The position numbers and the translations under genes are program-made. From contig CASEWB010000008.1 of the NCBI GenBank assembly GCA_949291545.1, positions 1 through 64,000 of the forward strand: DNA of 64,000 nucleotides. Direction: 5' to 3'. Below, one piece after another: positions 7,438 through 17,676 of this stretch. The stretch is from an uncultured bacterium (GTDB taxonomy: Bacteria; Elusimicrobiota; Elusimicrobia; Elusimicrobiales; Elusimicrobiaceae). Every line of letters starts with the position of its first letter. Position 1 is the first letter of the stretch. Under the pieces are notes generated by a model. The model was given only the letters and a program-made list of their open reading frames with translations, searched no databases and was not told the DNA's origin.

Positions 7438-9921
7438 CTATTGGTTTATGATACTTTGTGCCAAGACACGCACCTGCTGTGCGGTTGCCATGGACAACGC
7501 TTTTTGCGCCAAGGTTTTGCACTCTTGGGTGTCAAGCGTGCGCACCAAGGCTTTAATTTCCGCTATGGCTCCGGCCCCTACCGCCAGCTCCCGTACGCCT
7601 AGGCCGATTAAGAACGGTACGGCCAGTAAATCGCCCGCCATAGACCCGCAAACTCCCACGGGTTTTTGATAAGCTGCGGCCCCTTGGCAAGTAAGTGCAA
7701 TTAAGTTCAGCACCGCCGGGTGGAGGTGGTCGGAATGGGGGGCCAGTTCCGGGTGGCCGCGGTCTATGGCCAGGGTGTATTGGGTCAAATCGTTGGTGCC
7801 GATGGAAAGGAAATCCACCCGGGCCGCCATTTGCTGGCTAATGAGCGCGGCAGAGGGAACTTCTACCATAATTCCCAATTGTACGGGGGACGTTAATCCA
7901 AGGGCTTCTTGCTCCTGGGAAAGGATTTTTTTAAAGAAATCCACTTCTTCGGCCAGGGTTACCATGGGAAGCATAATGCGCAGTGCCCCCGGCTGCTGCA
8001 GGCGCAGCAGGGCGCGCAGCTGGGAACGGAAAAAAGCCTCGTTATTTTTAAAAGCGCGTATTCCGCGAACCCCTACAATGGGGTTAGCTTCTGGCGGAAA
8101 GTGCAAAAAAGGAAGCGGTTTATCGCCCCCGGCGTCCAAGGTACGCAAGGTGACGGGACGGCCGTTGGCGGCGTTTACAATGGCTTGATAGGCAGTTTGT
8201 TGTTCTTCTTCCGAGGGAGTCTGGCGGCTCTTTTGAAACAAAAATTCTGTCCGCACCAGGCCCAAGCCGTCTGCCCCGTTGGCTACGGCCAAAGCAGCCT
8301 CTTTGGCGTTGGATACATTCCCTTCCACGCGGATTTCCACCCCGTCTAGGGTGAGGGCTTTCCCCTGGGCGTCCGCTTGGTGGCGGATGTGTTCCCGCCG
8401 GGTTTGCTCTTGGCGGGATAAGAAAGTTTCCAGCTCGGCGTCTGTTGGATTTACGGTAAAACGTGTCCGGGTGGCGTCCAAACAGATGGTGGCGCCGGAC
8501 GGCGTGTCCAGCACGTCTTTTCCCGCACGGACAATGCAAGGAATGTTCATATTACGCAGCAGGATACTGGCGTGAGCCGTAGGGGAGCCGTAAGCCAACA
8601 ATACGCCAGCCGCCCGCCCTTCTAGGGCGGCCGCTTCCGAGGGAAGCAAATCTTCGGCTATCCAAATGCAGCCCACCGGCGGCACCGGGGCCGGGGCGGC
8701 GTGTGCGCCCAGGCGTATTAAAAGAGTGCGGCGCAAATCTTTTAGGTCGGCGGCGCGTTCCATTAAAAACGTGTTTTGTGTTTTTTGCAACAGCCCAATG
8801 CCGGCCCGTAACGCCAAGCCCAGCGCATAAGCGGCCGATTTGCCTTTTGCCACGGATTCCCGTGCCGTCTGCAGTAGCAACGGGTCTTGCAAAATGCGCA
8901 GATGTGCGTTTAAAATGGCATGCATTTCTGTATTTTTTTCATTCGCTATTTTAAGCTCCGTTTCCAAAATTACAGTTTGCAAGGTATCTTCCAAACGCTT
9001 TTTTTCGACCTTGGGGTTTGCGGCGGTTTCCTCTACGGATATATCGGCCGGTTGGTACAGAAAGGCTTCCCCGCAGGCCATACCCGGGCAGGCGGACAGC
9101 GCCCCTGCGGCGGGAGACTGAACGGACGGCGGCAAAATTTTGGCGGGGGAGGATATGTCTTTTTCTCCAAAGCCGGCTTTAAAAGCCGCTTCTACTTGCG
9201 CCAAAAAAGCTTGGGCTTGTTTTTGAGGCCCTTCCGCACGGACGGTTACTTGGTCGTGGCAGGCCAAGGCCAACGCCATGATGGATACAACGCTTTTGGC
9301 ATTTACTGAAGCGCCGTTTTTGGTAAGCTGTACCGCATATGGATATTGCATGGCCAACTGGGCCAGCACCCCGGCCGGGCGTGCATGCAAACCGTTTGGA
9401 TTAAGTACGGTAAGGGGGGCGGATTCTACAAAGGCGCCTTGGCCTTGGGCTTTTTCCGCCGCGTTAGGGATAGGAACTTCAAAAAGGGGAGAGTTGTTTT
9501 GCAGCACGCCTTGGGCTTTATTTAATACGGGGCTGTTGGCTGGAGCAGTTAGAAGAACCACCACTAAAGGGCACAGCCCTTTTTGGGCCAGTACCATCGG
9601 GTCAAAACGCAACAGCGGCTGCCCTTGGCGGACGCTTTCCCCGGTGTGTACCAACGGGGTAAAGCCTTCCCCTTTTAAACCCACTGTTTCCAGCCCGACG
9701 TGAATGAGTATTTCCGCTTGCCCGCGCCGGATTACAAGGGCGTGGCGGGCGGGGGACAAATTGATAATTTCGCCGTCAAAAGGGGCTTTTACTGTATCGG
9801 AAGCAGGGTCGATGGCTAAACCGTCGCCCAACATATGTTCGCTAAATACCGGGTCCGGTACTTGTTCCAGCGGTATAGCTGCGCCTTCAATAGGTGAAAA
9901 TACAGTAAAAGTTTGGGGCAT
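7438..9921 (-). CDS. Fused PTS protein: EIIA(Glc-type)-HPr-Enzyme I
   Basis: One 827-residue chain carries three phosphotransfer modules. Residues 1-150 form a glucose-type EIIA, with the phosphorylated histidine in ILIHVGLETV (H74) and its partner H60. Residues 168-255 form HPr, with GLHARPAG (H179) and a KSVVSIM segment that holds the Ser-46 equivalent. Residues 265-827 are Enzyme I, with YGSPTAHASIL (H450) and VCGSMAGD near the end. The chain can move phosphate from PEP all the way to a partner EIIB. No EIIB/EIIC is beside it; the EIIBC gene near 46.6 kb lacks an EIIA and is the best partner. Being first in an operon with nagB and nagA points to GlcNAc-type sugars. AAGGAG precedes the ATG. 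Confidence 0.95.
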   Translation of the reverse strand: MPQTFTVFSPIEGAAIPLEQVPDPVFSEHMLGDGLAIDPASDTVKAPFDGEIINLSPARHALVIRRGQAEILIHVGLETVGLKGEGFTPLVHTGESVRQGQPLLRFDPMVLAQKGLCPLVVVLLTAPANSPVLNKAQGVLQNNSPLFEVPIPNAAEKAQGQGAFVESAPLTVLNPNGLHARPAGVLAQLAMQYPYAVQLTKNGASVNAKSVVSIMALALACHDQVTVRAEGPQKQAQAFLAQVEAAFKAGFGEKDISSPAKILPPSVQSPAAGALSACPGMACGEAFLYQPADISVEETAANPKVEKKRLEDTLQTVILETELKIANEKNTEMHAILNAHLRILQDPLLLQTARESVAKGKSAAYALGLALRAGIGLLQKTQNTFLMERAADLKDLRRTLLIRLGAHAAPAPVPPVGCIWIAEDLLPSEAAALEGRAAGVLLAYGSPTAHASILLRNMNIPCIVRAGKDVLDTPSGATICLDATRTRFTVNPTDAELETFLSRQEQTRREHIRHQADAQGKALTLDGVEIRVEGNVSNAKEAALAVANGADGLGLVRTEFLFQKSRQTPSEEEQQTAYQAIVNAANGRPVTLRTLDAGGDKPLPFLHFPPEANPIVGVRGIRAFKNNEAFFRSQLRALLRLQQPGALRIMLPMVTLAEEVDFFKKILSQEQEALGLTSPVQLGIMVEVPSAALISQQMAARVDFLSIGTNDLTQYTLAIDRGHPELAPHSDHLHPAVLNLIALTCQGAAAYQKPVGVCGSMAGDLLAVPFLIGLGVRELAVGAGAIAEIKALVRTLDTQECKTLAQKALSMATAQQVRVLAQSIINQ

Positions 9922-9945
9922 AGAAACTCCTTGTAAGCTATCTCC

Positions 9946-9974
9946 ATTATAGTATATTATCGACTGATTTTTAA
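9946..9974 (-). promoter_or_regulatory. Promoter of pts-nagB-nagA operon
   Basis: Minus strand TTAAAA, 17 bases, TATAAT (9951-9946), then a 24-base leader with AAGGAG before the ATG. The -35 is weak, so activation is possible, but no clear operator is seen. Confidence 0.5.
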
Positions 9975-10001
9975 GAAAAATCTGGACGGCAAACAGACCC
10001 G

Positions 10002-10034
10002 AAAAAAAGCCCCGGCTGGGCCGGGGCTTAAAAA
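10002..10034 (-). terminator. Terminator of the alpha-2-macroglobulin gene
   Basis: AAGCCCCGGC / GCCGGGGCTT hairpin with A and T flanks, 10 bases after the stop. Confidence 0.85.
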
Positions 10035-10044
10035 GTGCGGAGGT

Positions 10045-13000
10045 TTATTTGGTTACTTTAATTGTATCTGCCGCGGTATGCGCGCCATATTCGGGCGCAT
10101 ACATGGACTGCGTTTGCGCCGGCAGCGCGTGGAAGCGCCCTTCCAACGTGGGGCGCAGTACATAGCGCAGGGTGACGGTGCCCGCCGGCAAGCGCTGGAT
10201 AAAGAAGCGGGTGGCTTCGTCGCGGTTTTCGCGGTAGAGGTAAAGCGGGTCGTAGGTCCAGCCGCTTAACAATTCGTCCGATTCAAACCCGGCAGGCTTC
10301 GGGTCCGAAAGCAACACATATTCAAATGCGCTGTCGGCGGTTACTGTCAGGTGGACTTCCACTTCGTCTCCTACGGCTACTTCGCCCAAGTCCTGCACGG
10401 GGCGGATTTTTCGCACTCCGTCCTGCGTAAAGCGGGTGAAGTATTCGCGCGTAACGTTCAGCACGCCCTTGGGCGAGGCCTTGGCCTCGGCCGATTGATA
10501 CACTACATTAAGCGAGGCGAAATCCGTCAGCACGCCTTTCTTTTCAATTTGAGCGCGGAACGCGGAAGAATTAATCTCTTTGCCTTGGCGGACTAATTGC
10601 AGGTCTTCCGTCCAGTCCATCGGGTCAAAAGAAAATTCCTTTTCTTCGCCGGCCCACTTTACGGTATATTCCACCGGCAAGGAGAGTGCCCCTTTGGACT
10701 TCATTACGTCCAGCAAAGTAAATACAGCTTGGGCGGCGGCTTTCGGGTCGGACCAGCTGTTGACCTGGCGGTTGAAAAGCAGCCACTGGGTCATAGCGTC
10801 AATTTTGTCGGACTCGGGGCGCAGTTCCAAAAGGGTGCGCAGGGTGACCGTTTGGGTGGAAAGGGTGTCGCGGTACCATACCCAGCTTTGGGGTTCCGGT
10901 GCAAAGTATGCGCCGGTCAGGTCGTTTTGTTTCATACGGGAAAGCACCAAGTCCAGGTAGCGGTTGGCTTTTATATCGTCCCCTAAACGGTGGTAGACAG
11001 CCGCCGCATAGGTTTGCCCCAGCGCCGTCATAAAGCGGGACTGTTGGTCCGCATAATCGGCCCAGCGTTTGATATAGGGTTTGGCTTGCGCCATTTGCAC
11101 CCAGTTTTGCGGGAAAGACGAAAGCGTATAAGCGGCATACAGGGCATACGCTACGGCTCCTTCCGAGCCGGATTTGTCTTCCTGCAGGCGTTTTTCAATA
11201 CGGGGGACGATGTAGGAAAACGCTTTTTGGGCGGATTGCTGCGGAATGTCGGCCCCGTAGGCCAATGCCTGGGCAAACGAGTGGAGCGCATAGAGGGTTA
11301 AATAGTCGTCGTCCTGCCCACCCGGGAACCACGAAAACGCGCCATTTTTGTTTTGGAATTTGACAATTTGCGCCAGTTCTTTCTTTTGGGTTTTGGCCAC
11401 AATCTGCGGATTAAACAAATCCACAATATCCGCCGTATGGGCAGCTTGTCCTTGCGCTTGGCGCAGCCACGGGGTTTGTTCCAGCATTGTCAGGCGCAGC
11501 GGGTCGGACTCGTTCCACGAGGCCGTTGCCCCGGTGCGTTTGGGAAGTTTGGACACGGCTTTCTTAAGCTGCGGGTACTGCAAATAGAATTTGTTTACCA
11601 CCGCCAGCGGTACATAGCGGTTGAGGGTGGAGACCAAATCTTTGTATTGTACCGACAGTACATTGGGCATCGTGTTTAAGATAGAAAGCGCCAGGCTGGG
11701 GTTCAAAGTCAGCGCGGCTGTTTGCAAGTCTGCATCGGAGACCCATTTCAGTTCCGTCAGTTCCAGTTCGTTCAATCCGTTTTTAAGCGCAAGATGGGCC
11801 GAAGCCAACAGGCGCTCCTTGCCGGGGTAGACGGGTAAAGTTTTTTGTTCTCCGTCGCTGGCTTTGCCGCTGCGGGCGGTGACCGTTACATTGTAAAGCG
11901 CCGGTCCGGACGGAGCGGTAATCTCCCACGATACAAATTCCGTCGCATTGGCGCCTACGGAGACCGTCTTTTTGGCTTTGGAAATGCCAAAAGCTTCGTT
12001 GGCGGAGGCATTATCCTGCGTGAGGGTAATTTCCACCTCGGCAGACAGTTTCTTATTGGTTAAATTGGTTACCGCCGCCTGCAGCACGCCTTTATCGCCT
12101 TCCCGGTAAAACCGTGGCAGCTGGGCGCGGACCATAAAGTCCTTGCGGGTGATGGTTTGAGCGGTAAAGGTTCCAAAATCGGCGTTTTTGGTTAAAACAA
12201 AGCCTAACACATTCCACGCCGTTACGCTTTGCGGCAGGGTAAAGCGCACGGAAGCATTGCCGTTTACCACCGGCAGCGCGGCGTTGAAATAGGCCGTTTC
12301 CGAAAAGTCCGTCCGGATATCGGACGTGTTGCCGTCCGCTTCGGCGGTGGCGGCTTCTTCTTCCGTCAATACGAGGCTGTTGTCGGCCGTTGCGGCTGTA
12401 TCCATTGCGGCGGCTTCCGGCAAGGCGGCTGCGCCTGCACTTGCATAAGCCGCTTTCATTTGCGGCATAGCCGAGGAACGGGCATTCATAGTATAGTACA
12501 GCCGGGGGTACATCGTTAAGTTGAGCGTGGGCAATACCGGCGGCTGAATGTAGCGGTTGGGGGCTACTTGGCTATACTGCGTGGCATAGCCGGATTGTTC
12601 ACTGGAGGAACGGTCCCCTTGTTGTGCATTTTGCGGGAACAACGTGGCAAAAGTGAAAGGGTTTTCTTTGGCGGCATAGTAATCGAGCGATTTATCGTAT
12701 ACCGTGACGCTGGCCTGCCCGTTGACAGGGGCGCCGGAAACATCTTTCACCGTCAGCTTCCAGTTGGCTTCTTCGCCGGGGCGCAGCGCATTGGGCACTT
12801 CCATCATCACGCCTAATTGTTTGTTGTCGAACGGAATATTCAGCGTGGCGTTTCCGCTATGGAACGTATAGTCGCTGGCGCCGAACCAAGTAACGGCCAG
12901 GCCGCCGCGCGCTTCCTGCTCCACGGGGAACGTGTAGATAGTCACGCCGCCGGGCAGTAAATCTTTGCGGGTAAGGAAGGTGTCGCCCCAGAATACCTCG

Positions 13001-15981
13001 GCCCGTTTGGAGCCTTTAAGCGCCCCGGACCCTAACAGAATACGGGCGGTTTCCCCGGGGTAGTATTGAGCCCGCTGGACAAGTGTTACGTCCGGCAGTT
13101 GCAGGGCCGATTGTTCTTGGGCCACCACAAAAACCATTTGCTGCGGGGTGGCTTTGCTTTCTTTGAGCGTCAGGCGGTAGACGCCTTCTTCAAGTGCCGG
13201 CAGGGATAAGGTCTGCTCCCCGGGGGTTTTGAAATTTAACTCTTTTGTAAACACCGTTTCTTCGGCTTTGGCGTTTTGGTACCATACGTCCAACGAGCGG
13301 TTGTAGATAAGGGCGTCTTCGGCAGGTTGCGGCAGTTCGTTGGCCAAGCGTTCGGCCCGCACGGTGACTTTGCCGGAAACGGATTTACCGTCTGCATCGG
13401 TAAGGTCTATTTTTGCAAAATCGGCGGTTTCGGTTTGCGCGTCATAGAAACCCTGGGAGAATGTTACCTTAAACAATTTAGGTTCTGCGCTTACCGTATA
13501 AGTGCGGGAGGCCGTTATTGCGCGGCCGCTTTCGTCATACACTTCCGCTTTTACCACATACTTGGCAAACGCTTCGTCTTTTTCCGCCTGTTGGGGGGTA
13601 AAACTCAGGCGGAAGTTGCCGTTTTCGTCCGTTTGGGTTTCCCCTTGGGCAATTTGTTCCGCCGGTTGGGCGGGCAGGTAGCGCCACCAGTAAAACGGCG
13701 GCAAATATTGCTGGCGGGAAACCGTATATTTTACCGTAGCCTGTTGCAGCGGAGCCCCAACATAATACTGGGCGTGCCCGCCAATGGAAGCGGCTTTGCC
13801 GTATTCCAAGGTTTTTTCCGGTTCGGAGAGCGTCAGTTCGTAATCCGGGCGTTTGAAATCTTCCACGCGGAAATTCCCGTAGGTGCGGAAGGTGCGGCCG
13901 TTGGCGGTGAGCAAAACGCGTACTTGAAAGTAGCCCAACATAGCTTCGTCAGACAGCGTAAACTGCGCCTGGGCGGTGCCCATGGCGTTTAACTGCGGGT
14001 TGGCGGAAAATACTTTTTCGCCGGAGGCGTTGGTTACTTCTATTTGCACGCGCTTATTGGGCAGTACCCGCAGGCCGCGCGGCAAAGTTTCAAAAGCGTT
14101 TACCGCCAACTGCACTTTTTGGCCGGGCCGATAGATGGCACGGTCCGTTTGCGTGTAGAGGCGGACGGGCGCACGGTTATAAAAACGGGTATAGACGGCG
14201 TTGCGTGTAAAGGCGGTGTCGTTTCCTTTTTTGGCTAATACGTTTACAAAATACGAGGTGGATTTGTCCTGCGCGGCGGATACTACAATATCCCGCGCTA
14301 AAGTGGACGAACCGTCTGCCAGTGTAAAACCGTGCTGGCGCGCGCCGTTCCACGCGGTGATAATGTCCAAATCCGCGTTTCCTTCCGGTTCGCCCGTCTT
14401 TAAATTGACGGTGTAAAAGCGGAAAACGTCCGGGCGGTAGGTGCGCGTTTTAGAAGAAAGGCTGACGGCATATTTATCCGGGTTATCTTCAATACCGGAG
14501 CTGACAAACAGCGCCAAATCCGTCAGGTTGGCTACCGTCCCCAAAACGGGGGCTTGCTGCGGGTTAAACGATTCATCCCAGCTGGCAAGCAGAACATAGA
14601 AACCTTTTTCCAAGGACGGCAAGGAGAGCACTACCTCTTTGGAGCGGTAGGGCTTTTCGTAAGAAACGGCCGTATGTGCGGTTTGGAGAGGGGTGCGGTC
14701 CAAAAAGAGCGGAATGTTCTTGTTATTGAGCTGGGAGAGAAAATCCCAGGAATTGATGGTTTTGCTAAGGTAATTTTTGCGATACAGCTCTTGCAATTCG
14801 TCCAAGGACGTTTTATAAACACGGACGTATACCCCTTCGGCATTGCGTACGGAAAAAGATAAGCGCGGCGCCTGCGGATTAAGGGCGTGCGGCAGGGGGT
14901 GGAAGGTTAATTCCTTTTGGGTGATTTGCCGGGCCAATTCCTGGCATTTCGAAACATAGTACGATTCGCCCAGTTTCTCGTCGGCGTATTGGCAGATTTT
15001 GAGGGCTTGTTCCGGGTCGTCGTGGTTATCCAGCAACACTGCCGCCCGGTACGCCGCATACGCGCGGCCGTATTCCGCACCGTCGGGGGTGACGTATTTT
15101 TTCAGTTTATTCCAAAAACCCATTTTCTGCGGCGTATATCCGCTGATTAAGGAAAGCTGCTCCACCGCTTTTTGGCGGGCTTTTTCCGGGTTTTCTAGGG
15201 TAAAAAGGGAGGGGTTGTCAAACGGGAGTAAAATGTAATCCGTCCGCCAAAAGATTTTGGCGTCTTTGCGGGCTTTGCCGTCTAATAAGTAGGCTGTTTC
15301 CAGCAAGGTGGCCAGCTGGTCGGCCTGGGCTTGCTTGTTAGGAAGGGGGGTGGCTTGGCCGTCCAAATAGACGGCAGCTTTTTCGCGCGCCAGGGGAACA
15401 GGCGCGTTTTGCGTTTGCAGCCGGCTGACCCAATTTTGTACTACAACGTCAAACAAGGTGGGGATACGGCGCGTGTCCGTATCTTCTACGTTTAAAATAA
15501 GGGTTTCCCTTTCCACCGGGTCGTTAATCAAAGCGGCGCGCAAGGCCCAAAGCGTTTGGTAATCCTTGTCTATTTGTGCGTTCCATTGGGCCCGCGTCCA
15601 TTCTTCCGGGGTGGTGCCCTCCTGAGAGGCTACTTCGCTTGTGTTCATTAAAGCCGGATACATCTGCGCTACGCGTTCGGCCATTTGCACCCGATACAGC
15701 AAAAAACGGGCTTTCCACAAATCATTTTCGGGCAGTTCATAGGAAAGCATACTTTTGGCGGCGTTCATATATTCGCCTAACCCATACTGGCAGGCCGCTT
15801 GGCGCAGCTGCGCCTGCAGCCGGTCGGTACCGGTGGCCGTTTGGAGAATTTGCTCGTACTGCGTAAGCGCTTGGGCAAAGTTGCCTTGCGCGTAGGCTTG
15901 TTCCGCCTTAGGCAGGCTTTGGGCGCCGGCCGCCAGCGGAAAGAATAAAAACGCCAACATCAAGCGGATAAGTTTTTTCAT
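10045..15981 (-). CDS. Alpha-2-macroglobulin family protein without thioester motif
   Basis: This is a 1978-residue exported protein. A signal peptide (MKKLIRLMLAFLFFPLAAGA) is followed by a short TPR-like stretch (AYAQGNFAQALTQYEQIL) and several macroglobulin beta domains. The MG2-like hallmark TDRAIYRPGQ lies near residue 610, the A2M segment VTAWNVLGFVLTK near 1255, and helical thioester-domain repeats at about 1430-1750. Bacterial relatives guard the periplasm by trapping proteases, usually through a CxEQ thioester. Here the matching place reads LSVQYKDLVSTLNRYVP, and I find no cysteine after about residue 350. If it traps proteases at all, it does so without covalent capture. An Ala/Thr/Glu-rich insert (near 1190-1230) separates domains. 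The gene stands alone, with no PBP1C gene beside it. Confidence 0.88.
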   Translation of the reverse strand: MKKLIRLMLAFLFFPLAAGAQSLPKAEQAYAQGNFAQALTQYEQILQTATGTDRLQAQLRQAACQYGLGEYMNAAKSMLSYELPENDLWKARFLLYRVQMAERVAQMYPALMNTSEVASQEGTTPEEWTRAQWNAQIDKDYQTLWALRAALINDPVERETLILNVEDTDTRRIPTLFDVVVQNWVSRLQTQNAPVPLAREKAAVYLDGQATPLPNKQAQADQLATLLETAYLLDGKARKDAKIFWRTDYILLPFDNPSLFTLENPEKARQKAVEQLSLISGYTPQKMGFWNKLKKYVTPDGAEYGRAYAAYRAAVLLDNHDDPEQALKICQYADEKLGESYYVSKCQELARQITQKELTFHPLPHALNPQAPRLSFSVRNAEGVYVRVYKTSLDELQELYRKNYLSKTINSWDFLSQLNNKNIPLFLDRTPLQTAHTAVSYEKPYRSKEVVLSLPSLEKGFYVLLASWDESFNPQQAPVLGTVANLTDLALFVSSGIEDNPDKYAVSLSSKTRTYRPDVFRFYTVNLKTGEPEGNADLDIITAWNGARQHGFTLADGSSTLARDIVVSAAQDKSTSYFVNVLAKKGNDTAFTRNAVYTRFYNRAPVRLYTQTDRAIYRPGQKVQLAVNAFETLPRGLRVLPNKRVQIEVTNASGEKVFSANPQLNAMGTAQAQFTLSDEAMLGYFQVRVLLTANGRTFRTYGNFRVEDFKRPDYELTLSEPEKTLEYGKAASIGGHAQYYVGAPLQQATVKYTVSRQQYLPPFYWWRYLPAQPAEQIAQGETQTDENGNFRLSFTPQQAEKDEAFAKYVVKAEVYDESGRAITASRTYTVSAEPKLFKVTFSQGFYDAQTETADFAKIDLTDADGKSVSGKVTVRAERLANELPQPAEDALIYNRSLDVWYQNAKAEETVFTKELNFKTPGEQTLSLPALEEGVYRLTLKESKATPQQMVFVVAQEQSALQLPDVTLVQRAQYYPGETARILLGSGALKGSKRAEVFWGDTFLTRKDLLPGGVTIYTFPVEQEARGGLAVTWFGASDYTFHSGNATLNIPFDNKQLGVMMEVPNALRPGEEANWKLTVKDVSGAPVNGQASVTVYDKSLDYYAAKENPFTFATLFPQNAQQGDRSSSEQSGYATQYSQVAPNRYIQPPVLPTLNLTMYPRLYYTMNARSSAMPQMKAAYASAGAAALPEAAAMDTAATADNSLVLTEEEAATAEADGNTSDIRTDFSETAYFNAALPVVNGNASVRFTLPQSVTAWNVLGFVLTKNADFGTFTAQTITRKDFMVRAQLPRFYREGDKGVLQAAVTNLTNKKLSAEVEITLTQDNASANEAFGISKAKKTVSVGANATEFVSWEITAPSGPALYNVTVTARSGKASDGEQKTLPVYPGKERLLASAHLALKNGLNELELTELKWVSDADLQTAALTLNPSLALSILNTMPNVLSVQYKDLVSTLNRYVPLAVVNKFYLQYPQLKKAVSKLPKRTGATASWNESDPLRLTMLEQTPWLRQAQGQAAHTADIVDLFNPQIVAKTQKKELAQIVKFQNKNGAFSWFPGGQDDDYLTLYALHSFAQALAYGADIPQQSAQKAFSYIVPRIEKRLQEDKSGSEGAVAYALYAAYTLSSFPQNWVQMAQAKPYIKRWADYADQQSRFMTALGQTYAAAVYHRLGDDIKANRYLDLVLSRMKQNDLTGAYFAPEPQSWVWYRDTLSTQTVTLRTLLELRPESDKIDAMTQWLLFNRQVNSWSDPKAAAQAVFTLLDVMKSKGALSLPVEYTVKWAGEEKEFSFDPMDWTEDLQLVRQGKEINSSAFRAQIEKKGVLTDFASLNVVYQSAEAKASPKGVLNVTREYFTRFTQDGVRKIRPVQDLGEVAVGDEVEVHLTVTADSAFEYVLLSDPKPAGFESDELLSGWTYDPLYLYRENRDEATRFFIQRLPAGTVTLRYVLRPTLEGRFHALPAQTQSMYAPEYGAHTAADTIKVTK

Positions 15982-16010
15982 ATACTTCCCCTTTATAAGA
16001 CTCCCTAGAA

Positions 16011-16050
16011 TAAAAATCTCCGTCCGCCTGGGAGGGGATAGAGATTTTTA
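16011..16050 (-). terminator. Terminator of argS
   Basis: TAAAAATCTC / GAGATTTTTA arms around a G-rich loop, 27 bases after the argS stop and just upstream of the alpha-2-macroglobulin gene. Confidence 0.6.
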
Positions 16051-16077
16051 TGTTTAATTGTTAAATGCAACCTCGGG

Positions 16078-17670
16078 CTACATAACTTCCGGCGCGCTTA
16101 CGCCGATAAATTCCAGCCCTTTCTTGATACGTTCCGCTACGCGCTGGCAAATAAACAAGCGGGATTGGGTAAGCTCCGGGTTGTTTTCGTCCAGCACGCG
16201 GCAAGTGTCGTAGAACGCATGAAAGAGGCCCGCCAGCTCCACCAAGTAGGTGGTTAAATGGTGGGGGCTCAAGTCGGCCACGCAATTGCGCAATACTTGC
16301 TTGAACCAAACCAGTTTTAACAGCAAGGCGCGTTCCTGCGCGGCAAGCGGCGTGATAATACCGGTATATTCGGTAAATCCTTTTTCGGCCGCGGCTTTAA
16401 AAATGGAGTGAATGCGCGCATGCACATACTGCACATAGAAAACGGGGTTTTCGTTGGTGCGTTTTTTGGCCAAGTCCATATCAAACAACATATGGGCGTT
16501 GGGCGTGCGGCTGGCAAAAAAGAAGCGGCATACGTCCGTTCCCACTTCGTCCATCAATTCGCGCAGCGTAATAAACCGCCCGGCGCGTTTGGACATTTTT
16601 ACCTGTTCGCCGTGTTCCATTAAGTGCACCAGTTGGTGGATAATCGGTACAAAAGAGCTTTCCTCTTTCCCCAAGGCGTGCACTGCCGCTTTCATGCGCG
16701 GTACATAGCCGTGGTGGTCCGCCCCTAAAATATCGATTAAGGTGTCGTACCCGCGGTCGTATTTATTTTTATGATAAGAAATATCGGCCAAAAAATAGGT
16801 CGGGCGGCCGTCTTTGCGCACGAGCACGCGGTCTTTGTCGTCTTGGGCTTCGGCGTCCTTGGTGGAACCGAACCAAACGGCGCCTTCTTTTTCGTAGGTG
16901 TAGCCTTCTTCGGTCAGTTTTTCAAGGGCTTTTTGGGGGGCGTGTTCTTTATGCAGGTCCGATTCGCGGAACCAGCGGGTAAAGTCCACATGGAAATCTT
17001 TCATATCCTGCTGCTGGGTTTTAATCAGCTCTTCCATTGCCCAGCGGCCGTATTCTTCTTCTTTCAAGTCGGCCGGCATACGTTTGGCCAGGTCAATTAA
17101 ATATGAACCGTGGTATCCGTTTTCGGGCGGTTCTTTGCCTTCCTTGCGCGCTTTGATAGAAAGCGCCAGCATTTCGGCCTGGTTTCCGGCGTCGTTGACG
17201 TAATATTCGCTGTCGCACGAGTAGCCCAGGGCACGGTGGATTTTAACCAAACTGTCGCCCAAGCTGGCACCGCGGCCGCTGGCTACATGCAGCGGGCCGG
17301 TGGGATTGGCCGATACAAATTCAATCAAAATATTGTGTTTGGAAGTTTCGGCATCGCGGTCTTTGATGCGGCGGTCCGAAGCGGTTTTGATAATAAAATC
17401 GTCTTCCAATTTCAGGTTGATAAATCCGGGCGGCAGGGCGGAAGCGTCGGCAATGGCCGTTATCTCGCGCAGCACCACGCAGGCTTCTTTGGCAATTTCC
17501 AGCGGGTTTTTGTGCATTTTTTTGGCGGCAGCCATGGCCCATACCAGCGAAATATCCGCCCCGGTGTGGGCGGGCGCGGCGGAAAATTCTACTTCCGGCA
17601 GTTCAAAGCCTTTAAAGTAGTCCGCGTTGGATAGTTTTAAGGTGATGTCTTGTTTAAGTTTTTCTAGCAT
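16078..17670 (-). CDS. argS: Arginyl-tRNA synthetase
   Basis: ArgS charges tRNA-Arg. The 530-residue class I synthetase has an N-terminal Add-1-like domain (1-110), the HIGH-type motif in ANPTGPLHVASGRG (HVASG form), the KMSK-type loop KMSKRAG, and a C-terminal DALR anticodon-binding domain (LAGLFHAFYDTCRVL near the end). The ATG at 17670 is chosen over the TTG two codons upstream. It lies six bases past the rsfS stop, with no strong ribosome-binding site between, so translation is probably coupled to rsfS. A tRNA-Arg(CCG) occurs in this window at 51.2 kb. Confidence 0.96.
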   Translation of the reverse strand: MLEKLKQDITLKLSNADYFKGFELPEVEFSAAPAHTGADISLVWAMAAAKKMHKNPLEIAKEACVVLREITAIADASALPPGFINLKLEDDFIIKTASDRRIKDRDAETSKHNILIEFVSANPTGPLHVASGRGASLGDSLVKIHRALGYSCDSEYYVNDAGNQAEMLALSIKARKEGKEPPENGYHGSYLIDLAKRMPADLKEEEYGRWAMEELIKTQQQDMKDFHVDFTRWFRESDLHKEHAPQKALEKLTEEGYTYEKEGAVWFGSTKDAEAQDDKDRVLVRKDGRPTYFLADISYHKNKYDRGYDTLIDILGADHHGYVPRMKAAVHALGKEESSFVPIIHQLVHLMEHGEQVKMSKRAGRFITLRELMDEVGTDVCRFFFASRTPNAHMLFDMDLAKKRTNENPVFYVQYVHARIHSIFKAAAEKGFTEYTGIITPLAAQERALLLKLVWFKQVLRNCVADLSPHHLTTYLVELAGLFHAFYDTCRVLDENNPELTQSRLFICQRVAERIKKGLEFIGVSAPEVM

Positions 17671-17676
17671 GTTCAA

